NCBI GenBank assembly: GCA_948473085.1
Contig: CAOKWH010000012.1
Coordinates: 1 to 63,143 of the forward strand
Length of the DNA stretch: 63,143 nucleotides
Origin: an uncultured Clostridia bacterium
GTDB taxonomy: Bacteria; Bacillota; Clostridia; Oscillospirales; Ruminococcaceae
Reading direction: 5' to 3'
Below, piece by piece: positions 6,793 through 12,430 of the stretch. The notes under the pieces were generated by a model, which saw only the letters and a program-made list of their open reading frames with translations, ran no database searches and was not told the origin of the DNA. Each line of letters starts with the position of its first letter. Positions within the stretch are counted from its first letter, which is position 1. Made by a program: the position numbers and the translations under genes.

Positions 6793-7659
6793 ATGGATCA
6801 GTTAAGTGCAGCTTTTGGCAGAATGATTCATTCATTCTTTGCCGTTATATTCGGACTTTTAAAAACCGTTTTCCTTATCCTTCTGGCAGCCCTCTTAGTC
6901 GCTCTGCTTTTCTTCTTTACCCGGTATAAAATCAACCCTTTTCGGATGACCTCTGAACAGTTGCGCACCGCCGAAATTGGATGTAAGTATTTTGATTTAT
7001 TCCGCTGGTTGCTGGTGGATTTTCTGGAACGGGAAAAACATCGGGGGGAATTTTCAGAGTATGGCTTTACCTTCTAAGTGGTGCGTCAGGGCGCCGGCAA
7101 AACCATCTCCATGGTGCGCTATCTGGAACTGATTAAGGAGCGCTATCCCCACTGCCTGATTGTGACCAACTTCCACTATTACCGGGCTGATTGGGTAATG
7201 ACCGACTGGCGGGACCTGCTCACCATCCGCAACGGCACTGACGGCGTGGTCTTTGCTATTGATGAAATCCACAGCGAATACGATTCCAGCAAGTGGAACG
7301 ACATCCCGGAAAACCTCCTCTCAGAAATCTCCCAGCAGCGCAAACAGCGGATTAAAATTGTTGCAACAGCCCAGTTCTTTACCCGTGTGGCAAAACCCCT
7401 GCGGGAGCAGGCCTCAACAGTGGTCAGCTGCTCCACCTGGTTGGGCCGCCTGACCCGCAACCGGGAGTATGACGCCCTGGAATATGCCATGATTATAGAC
7501 AACCCCATAGCTGTGCAAAAGAAGATAAAGCCACTGCGCAAAGGCTCCTTTGTCCAGTCGGATGTCCTACGGGGCTGCTATGATACCTACGAAAAAATAG
7601 AGCGCATGAAGAACACCCAATTTATTCCCCGAGCGCAACGGAGCCGCGTTGGGGAGTAA
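6793..7659 (+). pseudogene. zot: Zot/pI-like assembly ATPase, interrupted by an in-frame TAA at the P-loop
   Basis: Two adjacent reading frames in the same phase (6793-7077 and 7078-7659) together make about 288 residues. The first part carries an N-terminal transmembrane helix (about 15-43) and ends EYGFTF. A TAA at 7075-7077 follows, then VVRQGAGKT, the Walker A loop, and later VVFAIDEIH, the Walker B motif. Zot/pI proteins are membrane ATPases that extrude and assemble filamentous phage, and GFTxx-GRQGxGKT is the usual context. Here the TAA takes the place of one residue and the first P-loop Gly is Val. GTG at 7078 could restart translation but would leave the P-loop without its leading strand and without a membrane anchor. 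Loss of function, stop read-through or a base error are all possible. Confidence 0.8.
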
Positions 7660-7746
7660 ATCAAAGACACTATGAGCCTATAAAGGTAAATGGTGCCTTT
7701 CTTTTTAGCCGTTTATGCCGAACATTGACTAAAAGGAGGATATGCA

Positions 7747-8607
7747 ATGTTTGGAATTTTTGAGAAAATTAAGGCATTATTTTGCCATCCCAAAGAGAAA
7801 CCTACAAAGGGAACCGAACCTTTTACCAAAGCGTCTGCTATAAACTCTACACCCAAAGTGGCTGAAGAACCGATACTAACACCTGAACAAACAGCAACCA
7901 AAGCATCAGATTTAGACCAAGAGGCTGTATGCGATTCTAATTCGGCTGAAACCAGCGAACCCCCTATGGCTAAAAAATCCCTGGGTAATTTCTATACTGG
8001 TGGCAGCTACTCCAAGAGCAGTGACAAGGATTTCCGGGCCGTCCTGTCCGATTTGGGTTCCCTGGGAGAGCTGCAGCTCTGCAACGAGCTGGATAAACTA
8101 CCAATGGAGAAATACATCCTGACAAACCTTTACCTGCCAACAGCTTCAGGAAAAACCAGCGAGATTGATGTCTGCTGTATCACAATGTATGGCCTTTTTG
8201 TTATTGAATACAAGAATTACAGCGGGCATATCTACGGGCAGGAGAAATATAAGAACTGGTTGTATTATTCTAATAGCGGAGCCGCAGAACCCCTAAAATT
8301 TTACAACCCTATCCTGCAAAATAAATCGCATATCAAAGCCCTACAATTCAATTTCCCCAAACTAAAGCCGGAAGTATTCCACTCCCTGATTGTATTCAGC
8401 AACCGGTCCGATTTAAAATGTTCCAAGTGTTCTGTCCCTGTCATCCATCGTTCAGAAATTCTCGAAACAGTAAAGCTGTTCGCCAAAACCCCTGTTTTAG
8501 ACCAGCAAGAAGTTGATACTCTATATCAAGAGTTATTGCGCTACTGCAAAGCCCCAGAGGAAATTAAGCAGGCTCATAAGGACTTTGTAAGCCAGTTTCA
8601 GGAGTAA
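7747..8607 (+). CDS. NERD-domain protein (nuclease-related), phage cargo
   Basis: 286 residues starting at ATG after AAAGGAGG. Residues 1-75 are a low-complexity linker rich in Lys, Pro, Thr and Glu. Residues of about 95-225 fit the NERD (nuclease-related domain) pattern: LGELQLCNELDKLP, then TSEIDVCCITMYGLFVIEYKNYSGHIYG, where the D...E-x-K triad is that of PD-(D/E)XK-like nucleases, then NKSHIKAL. NERD domains are otherwise seen in bacterial and plasmid proteins of poorly known DNA-processing roles. It follows zot on the same strand and its end overlaps a convergent gene by 44 bases. It could help process phage DNA or act as an anti-competitor nuclease; neither is shown. Confidence 0.75.
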   Translation: MFGIFEKIKALFCHPKEKPTKGTEPFTKASAINSTPKVAEEPILTPEQTATKASDLDQEAVCDSNSAETSEPPMAKKSLGNFYTGGSYSKSSDKDFRAVLSDLGSLGELQLCNELDKLPMEKYILTNLYLPTASGKTSEIDVCCITMYGLFVIEYKNYSGHIYGQEKYKNWLYYSNSGAAEPLKFYNPILQNKSHIKALQFNFPKLKPEVFHSLIVFSNRSDLKCSKCSVPVIHRSEILETVKLFAKTPVLDQQEVDTLYQELLRYCKAPEEIKQAHKDFVSQFQE

Positions 8608-8827
8608 TCCGGCTTTCGCAGAAAGCAACCCAATATTCGGGGTTTTCTTCAAAGCGGGCCTTGTCAATTTCAAATTCTGCCAAAACATCCAGCAGCACAA
8701 CAGCGGAGAAGGTGCCCCCCTGGTTCACCTTGCGGATCACCCTTTTCAGCTGCTCCAGGCGTTCTGTTTCATAGTTATAGCGGAAAAGGTTGGTTCTGGT
8801 TTTGTAAATATCGCTGTACTTGTCCAT
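8564..8827 (-). CDS. small conserved-looking phage protein of unknown function, 87 aa
   Basis: 87 residues from ATG 8827, chosen because GGAAGGAAG lies eight bases upstream; a longer in-frame form exists without a good ribosome site. The sequence begins MDKYSDIYKTRTNLFRYNYETERLEQ, is helical and charged, and has no membrane segment. It runs opposite to the structural operon, second after a 41-residue gene from the promoter at 9102-9130. Its 3' end overlaps the NERD gene by 44 bases. Leftward transcription from the switch region suggests an early, regulatory or superinfection-related role, but no family is recognised. Confidence 0.6.
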   Translation of the reverse strand: MDKYSDIYKTRTNLFRYNYETERLEQLKRVIRKVNQGGTFSAVVLLDVLAEFEIDKARFEENPEYWVAFCESRITPETGLQSPYEPA

Positions 8828-8935
8828 TTTTACTTCCTTCCCGGCCATCCCGGCCTCTTGACTTTGGTCTATGGGTTTGATAAAATACATATAGCAAGGG
8901 GGCTTTTTCGGTTAAGTGTCTTTGCCTATCAGCGG

Positions 8936-8967
8936 ACGGTTAAGTGTTGGAGCACTTAGCCGTTTTT
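8936..8967 (+). terminator. intrinsic terminator of the rightward structural operon
   Basis: ACGGTTAAGTG (8936-8946) pairs with CACTTAGCCGT (8953-8963, one G-T pair), with a 6-nt loop, followed by TTTTT on the plus strand. It overlaps the last codons of the leftward 41-residue gene and would stop rightward transcription coming from the NERD gene. Confidence 0.65.
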
Positions 8968-9065
8968 CTTGTTTTTGCGGCTCTTTGCCTGGCTGCTGCT
9001 AAAGCTGCTTGCCAGTAGGCCGCCTGTTGCTCTGGGGAAAGTTTAATAAATTCCCTATACTTCAT
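8940..9065 (-). CDS. 41-residue basic helical protein, first leftward gene of the switch
   Basis: ATG at 9065 preceded by AAAGGAGG at an ideal distance. The product starts MKYREFIKLSPEQQAAYWQ, continues with an Ala/Arg-rich helix (AALAAARQRAAKTRKTAK) and ends CSNT. Its size and basic helix could mean nucleic-acid binding or simply a leader-type peptide. It is the first gene downstream of the leftward promoter at 9102-9130, whose spacer is filled by an operator-like palindrome. I do not recognise the family. Confidence 0.55.
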   Translation of the reverse strand: MKYREFIKLSPEQQAAYWQAALAAARQRAAKTRKTAKCSNT

Positions 9066-9101
9066 GGGCAGGCCTCCTTTCCGCCCCCTTGCTATATCTA
9101 T

Positions 9102-9206
9102 ATTATACTATATAGTTCTATATATTTCAATTGACGAATTGTAGAATATAGTTCTATATTTTTGTCTATTTTGTATATAGTGCTATATCCAATTTCCTGT
9201 TATAAT
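9102..9206. promoter_or_regulatory. divergent promoter region with three ATATAG-NN-CTATAT operators
   Basis: Perfect 6+2+6 palindromes occur at 9110-9123 (ATATAGTTCTATAT), 9146-9159 (same sequence) and 9175-9188 (ATATAGTGCTATAT). The leftward promoter is TTGAAA (9125-9130), 17 bp, TATAAT (9102-9107), with operator 1 filling its spacer exactly. Rightward, TTGACG (9131-9136) is followed after 18 bp by TATATT, overlapping operator 2. A TATAAT at 9201-9206 with operator 3 in its -35 area lies before the ribbon-helix-helix gene. The layout is that of an autoregulated divergent switch, probably bound by the protein encoded at 9228. Confidence 0.75.
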
Positions 9207-9227
9207 AACAATAAAGGGGATGAAATT

Positions 9228-9419
9228 ATGCCAACACAAGCACAAAGAGAAGCAAATAAGCGCTTGCAAGCAAAATTAGAACGATTATCCTTTTGGGTTC
9301 CAAAAGATGGAACTAAAGCGAAAATAACCAACTTTGCTAAAAATCAAGGACTGTCGGTAAATGCCTACATCCTTGGCCTAATAGAAAAGGATATGAAAGA
9401 AGCAGCAGAGAAAGAATAA
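9228..9419 (+). CDS. ribbon-helix-helix (Arc/MetJ-type) repressor candidate, 63 aa
   Basis: 63 residues; ATG 9228 is preceded by AAAGGGG. After a charged N-terminal helix (TQAQREANKRLQAKLE), the segment RLSFWVPKDGTKAKITNFAKNQGLSVNAYILGLIEKDM matches the beta-strand, helix, turn (GLSVNAY), helix pattern of ribbon-helix-helix DNA-binding proteins. These dimerise and bind short palindromes in tandem. Its own upstream region carries three ATATAG-NN-CTATAT palindromes overlapping divergent promoters, so autoregulation and control of the leftward 41- and 87-residue genes is the simplest reading. It may also set lysogeny or copy number of the phage. Confidence 0.75.
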   Translation: MPTQAQREANKRLQAKLERLSFWVPKDGTKAKITNFAKNQGLSVNAYILGLIEKDMKEAAEKE

Positions 9420-9449
9420 GCAGAGGTATCCCACAATCAGGGTCGCCCC

Positions 9450-9609
9450 TGCGGGGTGGAGGGGCGTTACCCCTCCGTAATTGCCCCACCCCACAGGGCG
9501 TAAATCAGTCAAGCAACCGTCGGTTAGAAATGGTTACAAATTCTGCATAACAGAATTTGTAACTGTTTGTAACCGGCGAAAGTGCTTGATTGATTGGTTA
9601 GCCCTGTGG
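9450..9609 (+). other. nested hairpin region: candidate second origin or packaging signal
   Basis: No gene fits here. A first hairpin is GGAGGGG (9458-9464)/CCCCTCC (9470-9476). A second, multi-tier structure pairs CCACAGGGC (9491-9499) with GCCCTGTGG (9601-9609), AATCAGTCAAGCA (9503-9515) with TGCTTGATTGATT (9583-9595, one mismatch), CGGTTA (9521-9526) with TAACCG (9570-9575), and a perfect 13-bp core GTTACAAATTCTG (9533-9545)/CAGAATTTGTAAC (9551-9563) around the loop CATAA. Intergenic hairpins of this type serve filamentous phages as complementary-strand origin or packaging signal. The alternative is an end or leader structure of the transposase gene. Confidence 0.6.
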
Positions 9610-9640
9610 TACCTCACGCAGAGACAGGCAGGTGGAGCAG

Positions 9641-10690
9641 ATGGCAGGCCGAAAAGGGGCAAAGCACATTACCTACTTGGAACGCATAAAAATAGAAGCC
9701 CTGTACACAAACGGGAAAAAGGCCCAAGAGATAGCAGCATACCTGGGCCGGAACCTCTCCTGCATTTACAAAGAGCTAAAACGGGGCTACTATGAACGCC
9801 TGACTACCGACCTGCTAAAGATACCTGCATACAGTGCCGACATAGCCCAACAGGATTACGACTACAAGGCCGCTGGCAAGGGGGTCCCCCTCAAGATTGG
9901 ACAGAACCACCATCTGGCAGCCTTCATTGAAAACGCCATCCTGTATGGGAAATACTCCCCTGTGGCAGTGGCATTCTGCATTGCCAGGGAAAGGGATACC
10001 TTCGGTTTGACCCTCTGCCCCCGGACCATCTACAACTATGTAGAAAATGGGGTCTTTCTCCGATTAACAGAAAAGGACCTGCCCAGAGGCGGTAAGAGAA
10101 GGCGCAGGAAAGCAGTGAGAACCCCCTGCCATGTAAAGCGGCCTCTCTGCCAAAGCATTGAGGAACGGCCGCAGGAAGTAGAGGGACGCAAAGCCTTTGG
10201 CCATTGGGAGATGGATACAGTAGTAGGGCAGCGTAACGGCTCAGGGCCTGTCTTACTGGTGCTGACAGAGCGGATGACCCGGCAGGAAATCATCTTTAAA
10301 ATGCGGTCCAAAACAGCAGCAGAAACAGTGCGTTGCCTAAACCGTCTGGAACGGCAATATGGGGCCAAGTTCCGGCAGGTATTCCAAAGCATTACGGTGG
10401 ACAATGGCGCTGAGTTTATGGACTTTGAAGGGATGCAGAAGTCCTGTCTTTCTAAGAAAAGACGGACAAGGATCTATTACTGTCATCCATTCAGCAGCTG
10501 GGAGCGGGGAAGCAATGAGAACGCCAACCGGCTTATCCGGCGCTTTATCCCCAAAGGGGTGCCTATATCCAATTACAGCCAGGCACAGATAAAGGATATA
10601 CAATACTGGATAAACAACTATCCCCGGAAACTGCTGAAAGGGGACTGTTCTGCTATGCTGTTCCGGCAGTTTCTGCTCACATTGGCTTGA
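9641..10690 (+). CDS. IS30-family transposase, possible phage integrase
   Basis: 349 residues from ATG 9641 (AGGTGG nearby; a GTG nine bases earlier is an alternative). The N-terminus has the IS30 helix-turn-helix (KHITYLERIKIEALYTNGKKAQEIAAYLGRNLSCIYKELKRG). The DDE catalytic core follows: GHWEMDTV (first D), ITVDNGAEF (second D) and the Glu in SSWERGSNENANRLIRRFIPKG. Length is normal for the family (about 320-380). It is intact. No terminal inverted repeats are evident close to the gene, and it is followed 67 bases later by an XRE-type gene, so it may be resident phage equipment rather than a passing insertion sequence. Some filamentous phages of mollicutes carry transposases in place of integrases. 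Confidence 0.88.
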   Translation: MAGRKGAKHITYLERIKIEALYTNGKKAQEIAAYLGRNLSCIYKELKRGYYERLTTDLLKIPAYSADIAQQDYDYKAAGKGVPLKIGQNHHLAAFIENAILYGKYSPVAVAFCIARERDTFGLTLCPRTIYNYVENGVFLRLTEKDLPRGGKRRRRKAVRTPCHVKRPLCQSIEERPQEVEGRKAFGHWEMDTVVGQRNGSGPVLLVLTERMTRQEIIFKMRSKTAAETVRCLNRLERQYGAKFRQVFQSITVDNGAEFMDFEGMQKSCLSKKRRTRIYYCHPFSSWERGSNENANRLIRRFIPKGVPISNYSQAQIKDIQYWINNYPRKLLKGDCSAMLFRQFLLTLA

Positions 10691-10757
10691 TAGGAAAAAT
10701 GTTATACAATTTCTTTAAGCAGACAAAGTCTGACTACAATTAAAGGAGTTGTTTTAC

Positions 10758-11019
10758 ATGGACAATCAAAAAAAAACCAGGTAACCGGCATGAAACCATC
10801 TACAGGAGGCTGAGGAAAGAGGCGGGATATTCGCAGGAGAAAGCGGCAGAGCTGCTGGATATTGGGCTGCGCACCTTGCAGTCCTATGAGGAGGGGGAAC
10901 GCAGCCCCAGCTTTGAAACAGCAGTAAAGATGGCGGACTTATATGGCTGCCCCATCGAACTGCTGGCTGAAGCAGTCCGGGAGGACTTAAAGAAACAGGC
11001 AAAGCACACGATTTTCTAA
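10758..11019 (+). pseudogene. XRE-type helix-turn-helix regulator, out of frame at a run of nine A
   Basis: ATG 10758 has a good ribosome site (AAAGGAG) but reads only M-D-N-Q-K-K-T-R before TAA. Shifting by one base in the A9 run (10768-10776) opens a frame of about 86 residues to the stop at 11019: HETIYRRLRKEAGYSQEKAAELL, then LRTLQSYEEGERSPSFETAVKMADLYGCPIELL. This is a classic Cro/CI-type helix-turn-helix. Eight A would restore it. The gene is thus broken, phase-variable, expressed by transcriptional slippage, or affected by a base-calling error in the homopolymer. As the last gene of the element it is a candidate phage repressor. Confidence 0.8.
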
Positions 11020-11026
11020 AACAAAA

Positions 11027-11059
11027 ACCAGGGAGTATATTCTCCCTGGTTCCTTTTTT
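11027..11059 (+). terminator. intrinsic terminator after the XRE-type gene
   Basis: ACCAGGGAG (11027-11035) pairs perfectly with CTCCCTGGT (11042-11050) around a TATATT loop, followed by TCCTTTTTT. It lies 8 bases past the regulator stop codon and just inside the right direct repeat, closing the element. Confidence 0.85.
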
Positions 11060-11093
11060 CTAACCTTTTTCTATCTTTTTCTTGACATTTACC

Positions 11094-11108
11094 ATTTTTT
11101 CATGGGAG
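11094..11108 (+). repeat. right 15-bp direct repeat, candidate attR core
   Basis: Identical to 87-101 (ATTTTTTCATGGGAG). It supplies the last codons and stop of the leftward 85-residue gene that begins at 11357. The right edge of the phage block (terminator at 11059) lies 35 bases to its left. Confidence 0.5.
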
Positions 11109-11357
11109 AAGCATGGCGCATCTTAATGCAAACAAGTCTTCTGAAGAAATAATTGTATAAGGACTAATTTTGTTCCTATATACTTCAGTCCCCTTTTTAA
11201 TAAAATATTCATCACACCATTTCTTATACCTGAATCCATTACCCTCTCCAAATTCCAGTTTGCCACAAATGTCGGGCAAAGCCAACGCAACAAACAATGC
11301 GGCATAATAATTTTCATTATCCAGTGCATGTTGTATGCTTTTGATTAGACGCTCCAT
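11100..11357 (-). CDS. hypothetical protein, apparently C-terminally truncated at the repeat
   Basis: 85 residues; ATG 11357 has AAGGAG at good spacing. The sequence (LDNENYYAALFVALALPDICGKLEF..., RYKKWCDEYF, then DLFALRCAMLLP) resembles the first half of a family of small conserved bacterial proteins that usually continue after an ALRCAxLHxG motif. Here the reading frame stops right after ALRCA, inside the direct repeat. The gene therefore looks cut by the event that created this junction. The remainder is not found at the left repeat. The biochemical role of the family is unknown to me. Confidence 0.55.
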   Translation of the reverse strand: MERLIKSIQHALDNENYYAALFVALALPDICGKLEFGEGNGFRYKKWCDEYFIKKGTEVYRNKISPYTIISSEDLFALRCAMLLP

Positions 11358-11403
11358 AATTATAAACTCCTTATCGCCAAAATTTTAAATTTAGCCCAAA
11401 CTT

Positions 11404-11452
11404 AATATAAACTCCCCGAGAAAATAACCCTTTTTCTCGGGGAGTTTATATT
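11404..11452. repeat. perfect 21-bp inverted repeat, hairpin
   Basis: The arms 11404-11424 and 11432-11452 are fully complementary (core CTCCCCGAG/CTCGGGGAG flanked by A/T), with a 7-nt loop. No gene spans it. It could be a bidirectional terminator between the tRNA operon and the truncated gene, although no T-run follows outside the stem on either strand. Confidence 0.7.
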
Positions 11453-11579
11453 GTAATAGCGAAACACTATAAATAGCAGTTTTTTCGGTTTCGGAAAGGA
11501 AAATAGTATAAAAAGTTTCTTTTGCATTCAATCAACACAGCAGCAAAAGGTTTACCTTTGACAAAACTTAGGCCAACAA

Positions 11580-11609
11580 AAAAACGACAGACTTTTACCT
11601 ATCGTTTTT
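11580..11609 (-). terminator. intrinsic terminator of the tRNA operon
   Basis: On the minus strand AAAAACGATAG (11609-11599) pairs with CTGTCGTTTTT (11590-11580, one T-G pair) and runs into further T. It lies four bases downstream of tRNA-Val. Confidence 0.75.
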
Positions 11610-11612
11610 TAC

Positions 11613-11689
11613 TGGCGGAGATAAAGGGGCTCGAACCCGCGACCTCTCGCATGTGAAGCGAACACTCTAACCAGCTGAGCTATGCCTCC
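11613..11689 (-). tRNA. tRNA-Val (anticodon CAC), 77 nt including encoded CCA
   Basis: The minus strand folds as a cloverleaf: acceptor GGAGGCA with TATCTCC, D-arm GCTCAGCTGGTTAGAGT, anticodon stem TTCGC/GCGAG with loop TTCACAT (anticodon CAC, decoding GTG), and T-loop TTCGAGC. CCA is encoded. The acceptor stem has a C-A mismatch at its sixth pair and the T-stem (GCGGG/CCCTT) has a mismatch plus a G-T pair, so it may score low in a covariance search. It is transcribed after tRNA-Ala, 17 bases upstream. Confidence 0.8.
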
Positions 11690-11706
11690 ATCTGATTTTT
11701 AATTGT

Positions 11707-11782
11707 TGGTGGACCCGAAGGGATTCGAACCCTCGGTCTCTGCGATGCGAACGCAGCGCTTTCCCAGCTAAGCTACGGGCCC
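11707..11782 (-). tRNA. tRNA-Ala (anticodon CGC), 76 nt including encoded CCA
   Basis: The minus strand gives acceptor GGGCCCG/CGGGTCC (one G-T pair), D-arm GCTTAGCTGGGAAAGC, anticodon stem CTGCG/CGCAG with loop TTCGCAT (anticodon CGC, decoding GCG), T-arm GAGGG-TTCGAAT-CCCTT and encoded CCA. It is first in a two-tRNA unit behind a perfect promoter. Confidence 0.92.
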
Positions 11783-11804
11783 ACAATAAATACTCCTGCT
11801 AAGA

Positions 11805-11833
11805 ATTATAGACCCTAATAAACGAATTGTCAA
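11805..11833 (-). promoter_or_regulatory. consensus promoter of the tRNA-Ala/tRNA-Val unit
   Basis: Minus-strand TTGACA (11828-11833), 17 bp spacer and TATAAT (11805-11810), ending 22 bases before the tRNA-Ala 5' end. Both boxes match consensus fully. Confidence 0.88.
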
Positions 11834-11876
11834 ACCAAAATTTTTTAAAAACAAAACCTTTTGCTGGAAATACATC

Positions 11877-11909
11877 AAAAAGGCAGCCGGGCCTTTACAC
11901 CCGGCTGCC
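11877..11909 (-). terminator. intrinsic terminator after the DUF1877-like gene
   Basis: GGCAGCCGGG and CCCGGCTGCC form a perfect 10-bp stem (11882-11891 with 11900-11909), followed on the minus strand by TTTTTG. It ends the leftward transcript that contains the genes from 15.3 kb down to 11919. Confidence 0.88.
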
Positions 11910-11918
11910 TCCCCTATT

Positions 11919-12392
11919 CTACGAAATATAGAAGATAACGCCAAACCCCTTTTCTGCCATCTGGGCAAAATAGTTCTTCACCTCCACCAGATTGGCATGG
12001 AGGTACTCATAAAATTCGGCCTCATTATCCCCACTGTACAGCGGATAGATGTCATTTTCCAGCATAGCCGGAAAGTCGTACAGCTCCTTTATAGCAGCAT
12101 CATCCAATGTATTTAGATATTCGGCAGCTTCCTGCACCTGCTGTGCTGTGAGGCCAAATGCACCATAATCCAAATCGCACTCGATGGCAGTATCATCCGA
12201 TAAAGGGACCACATAGCCCATTGGCGGCCGGCCATCGCCGGCTTCGCCGCACAGCAGATAGTGAATGGCATGCCAGGATTTATCAATATCCAGCGCCGGA
12301 TACTGCTTGGGGTCAATCTCTAAAATATCCTGCTCGCCGCTGACAATCCGGTTCAGCAGGGTATCATCCACTGCTGTATAGCATCCTATCAT
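11919..12392 (-). CDS. DUF1877 (YfbM-like) family protein
   Basis: 157 residues from ATG 12392, chosen because GGAGAAAGGAG lies upstream; TTG 12398 is an alternative. The N-terminal MIGCYTAVDDTLLNRIVSG, the LDIDKSWHAIHYLLCGEAGDG block and the helical YGAFGLTAQQVQEAAEYLNTL segment match the DUF1877/YfbM fold. Members are small soluble proteins found singly or near toxin/immunity-type genes. The molecular function is unknown. It is the last gene of a leftward series, with a terminator ten bases past the stop. Confidence 0.75.
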   Translation of the reverse strand: MIGCYTAVDDTLLNRIVSGEQDILEIDPKQYPALDIDKSWHAIHYLLCGEAGDGRPPMGYVVPLSDDTAIECDLDYGAFGLTAQQVQEAAEYLNTLDDAAIKELYDFPAMLENDIYPLYSGDNEAEFYEYLHANLVEVKNYFAQMAEKGFGVIFYIS

Positions 12393-12430
12393 TCCCAATT
12401 CTTTTTTCTCCTTTCTCCTTGTTATACTCT

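Larger units (their letters stand above)
87..11108 (+). mobile_element. integrated filamentous phage (inovirus-like prophage), about 11 kb
   Basis: The block combines hallmarks of filamentous ssDNA phages: a rolling-circle HUH Rep preceded by a small ssDNA-binding protein candidate, a run of very short signal-peptide/single-helix proteins including a coat-like protein, two long secreted tip-like proteins with low-complexity linkers, and a Zot/pI-like P-loop ATPase. Regulators and an IS30-type transposase fill the right third. The DNA is visibly AT-richer than the host region and nearly all genes run rightward. Boundaries rest on a 15-bp direct repeat. At 11 kb it is larger than the classical 6-8 kb inoviruses because of the NERD, transposase and control genes. 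The zot gene carries a stop codon, so the element may be defective. Confidence 0.85.

Noticed and set aside
7061-7130. ATG at 7061 with GGGGGG upstream as the true zot start
   Set aside because: It is in a different frame from the P-loop and its frame closes soon, so it cannot produce the ATPase.
6793-7659. Genome-wide reassignment of TAA to explain the zot stop
   Set aside because: Rep, coat candidate, tip proteins and many host genes end properly at TAA, so a general recoding is not supported.
11613-11782. tRNA genes as the prophage attachment site
   Set aside because: No copy of any tRNA 3' end is present at the left edge, and the tRNAs lie some 500 bp outside the right repeat.
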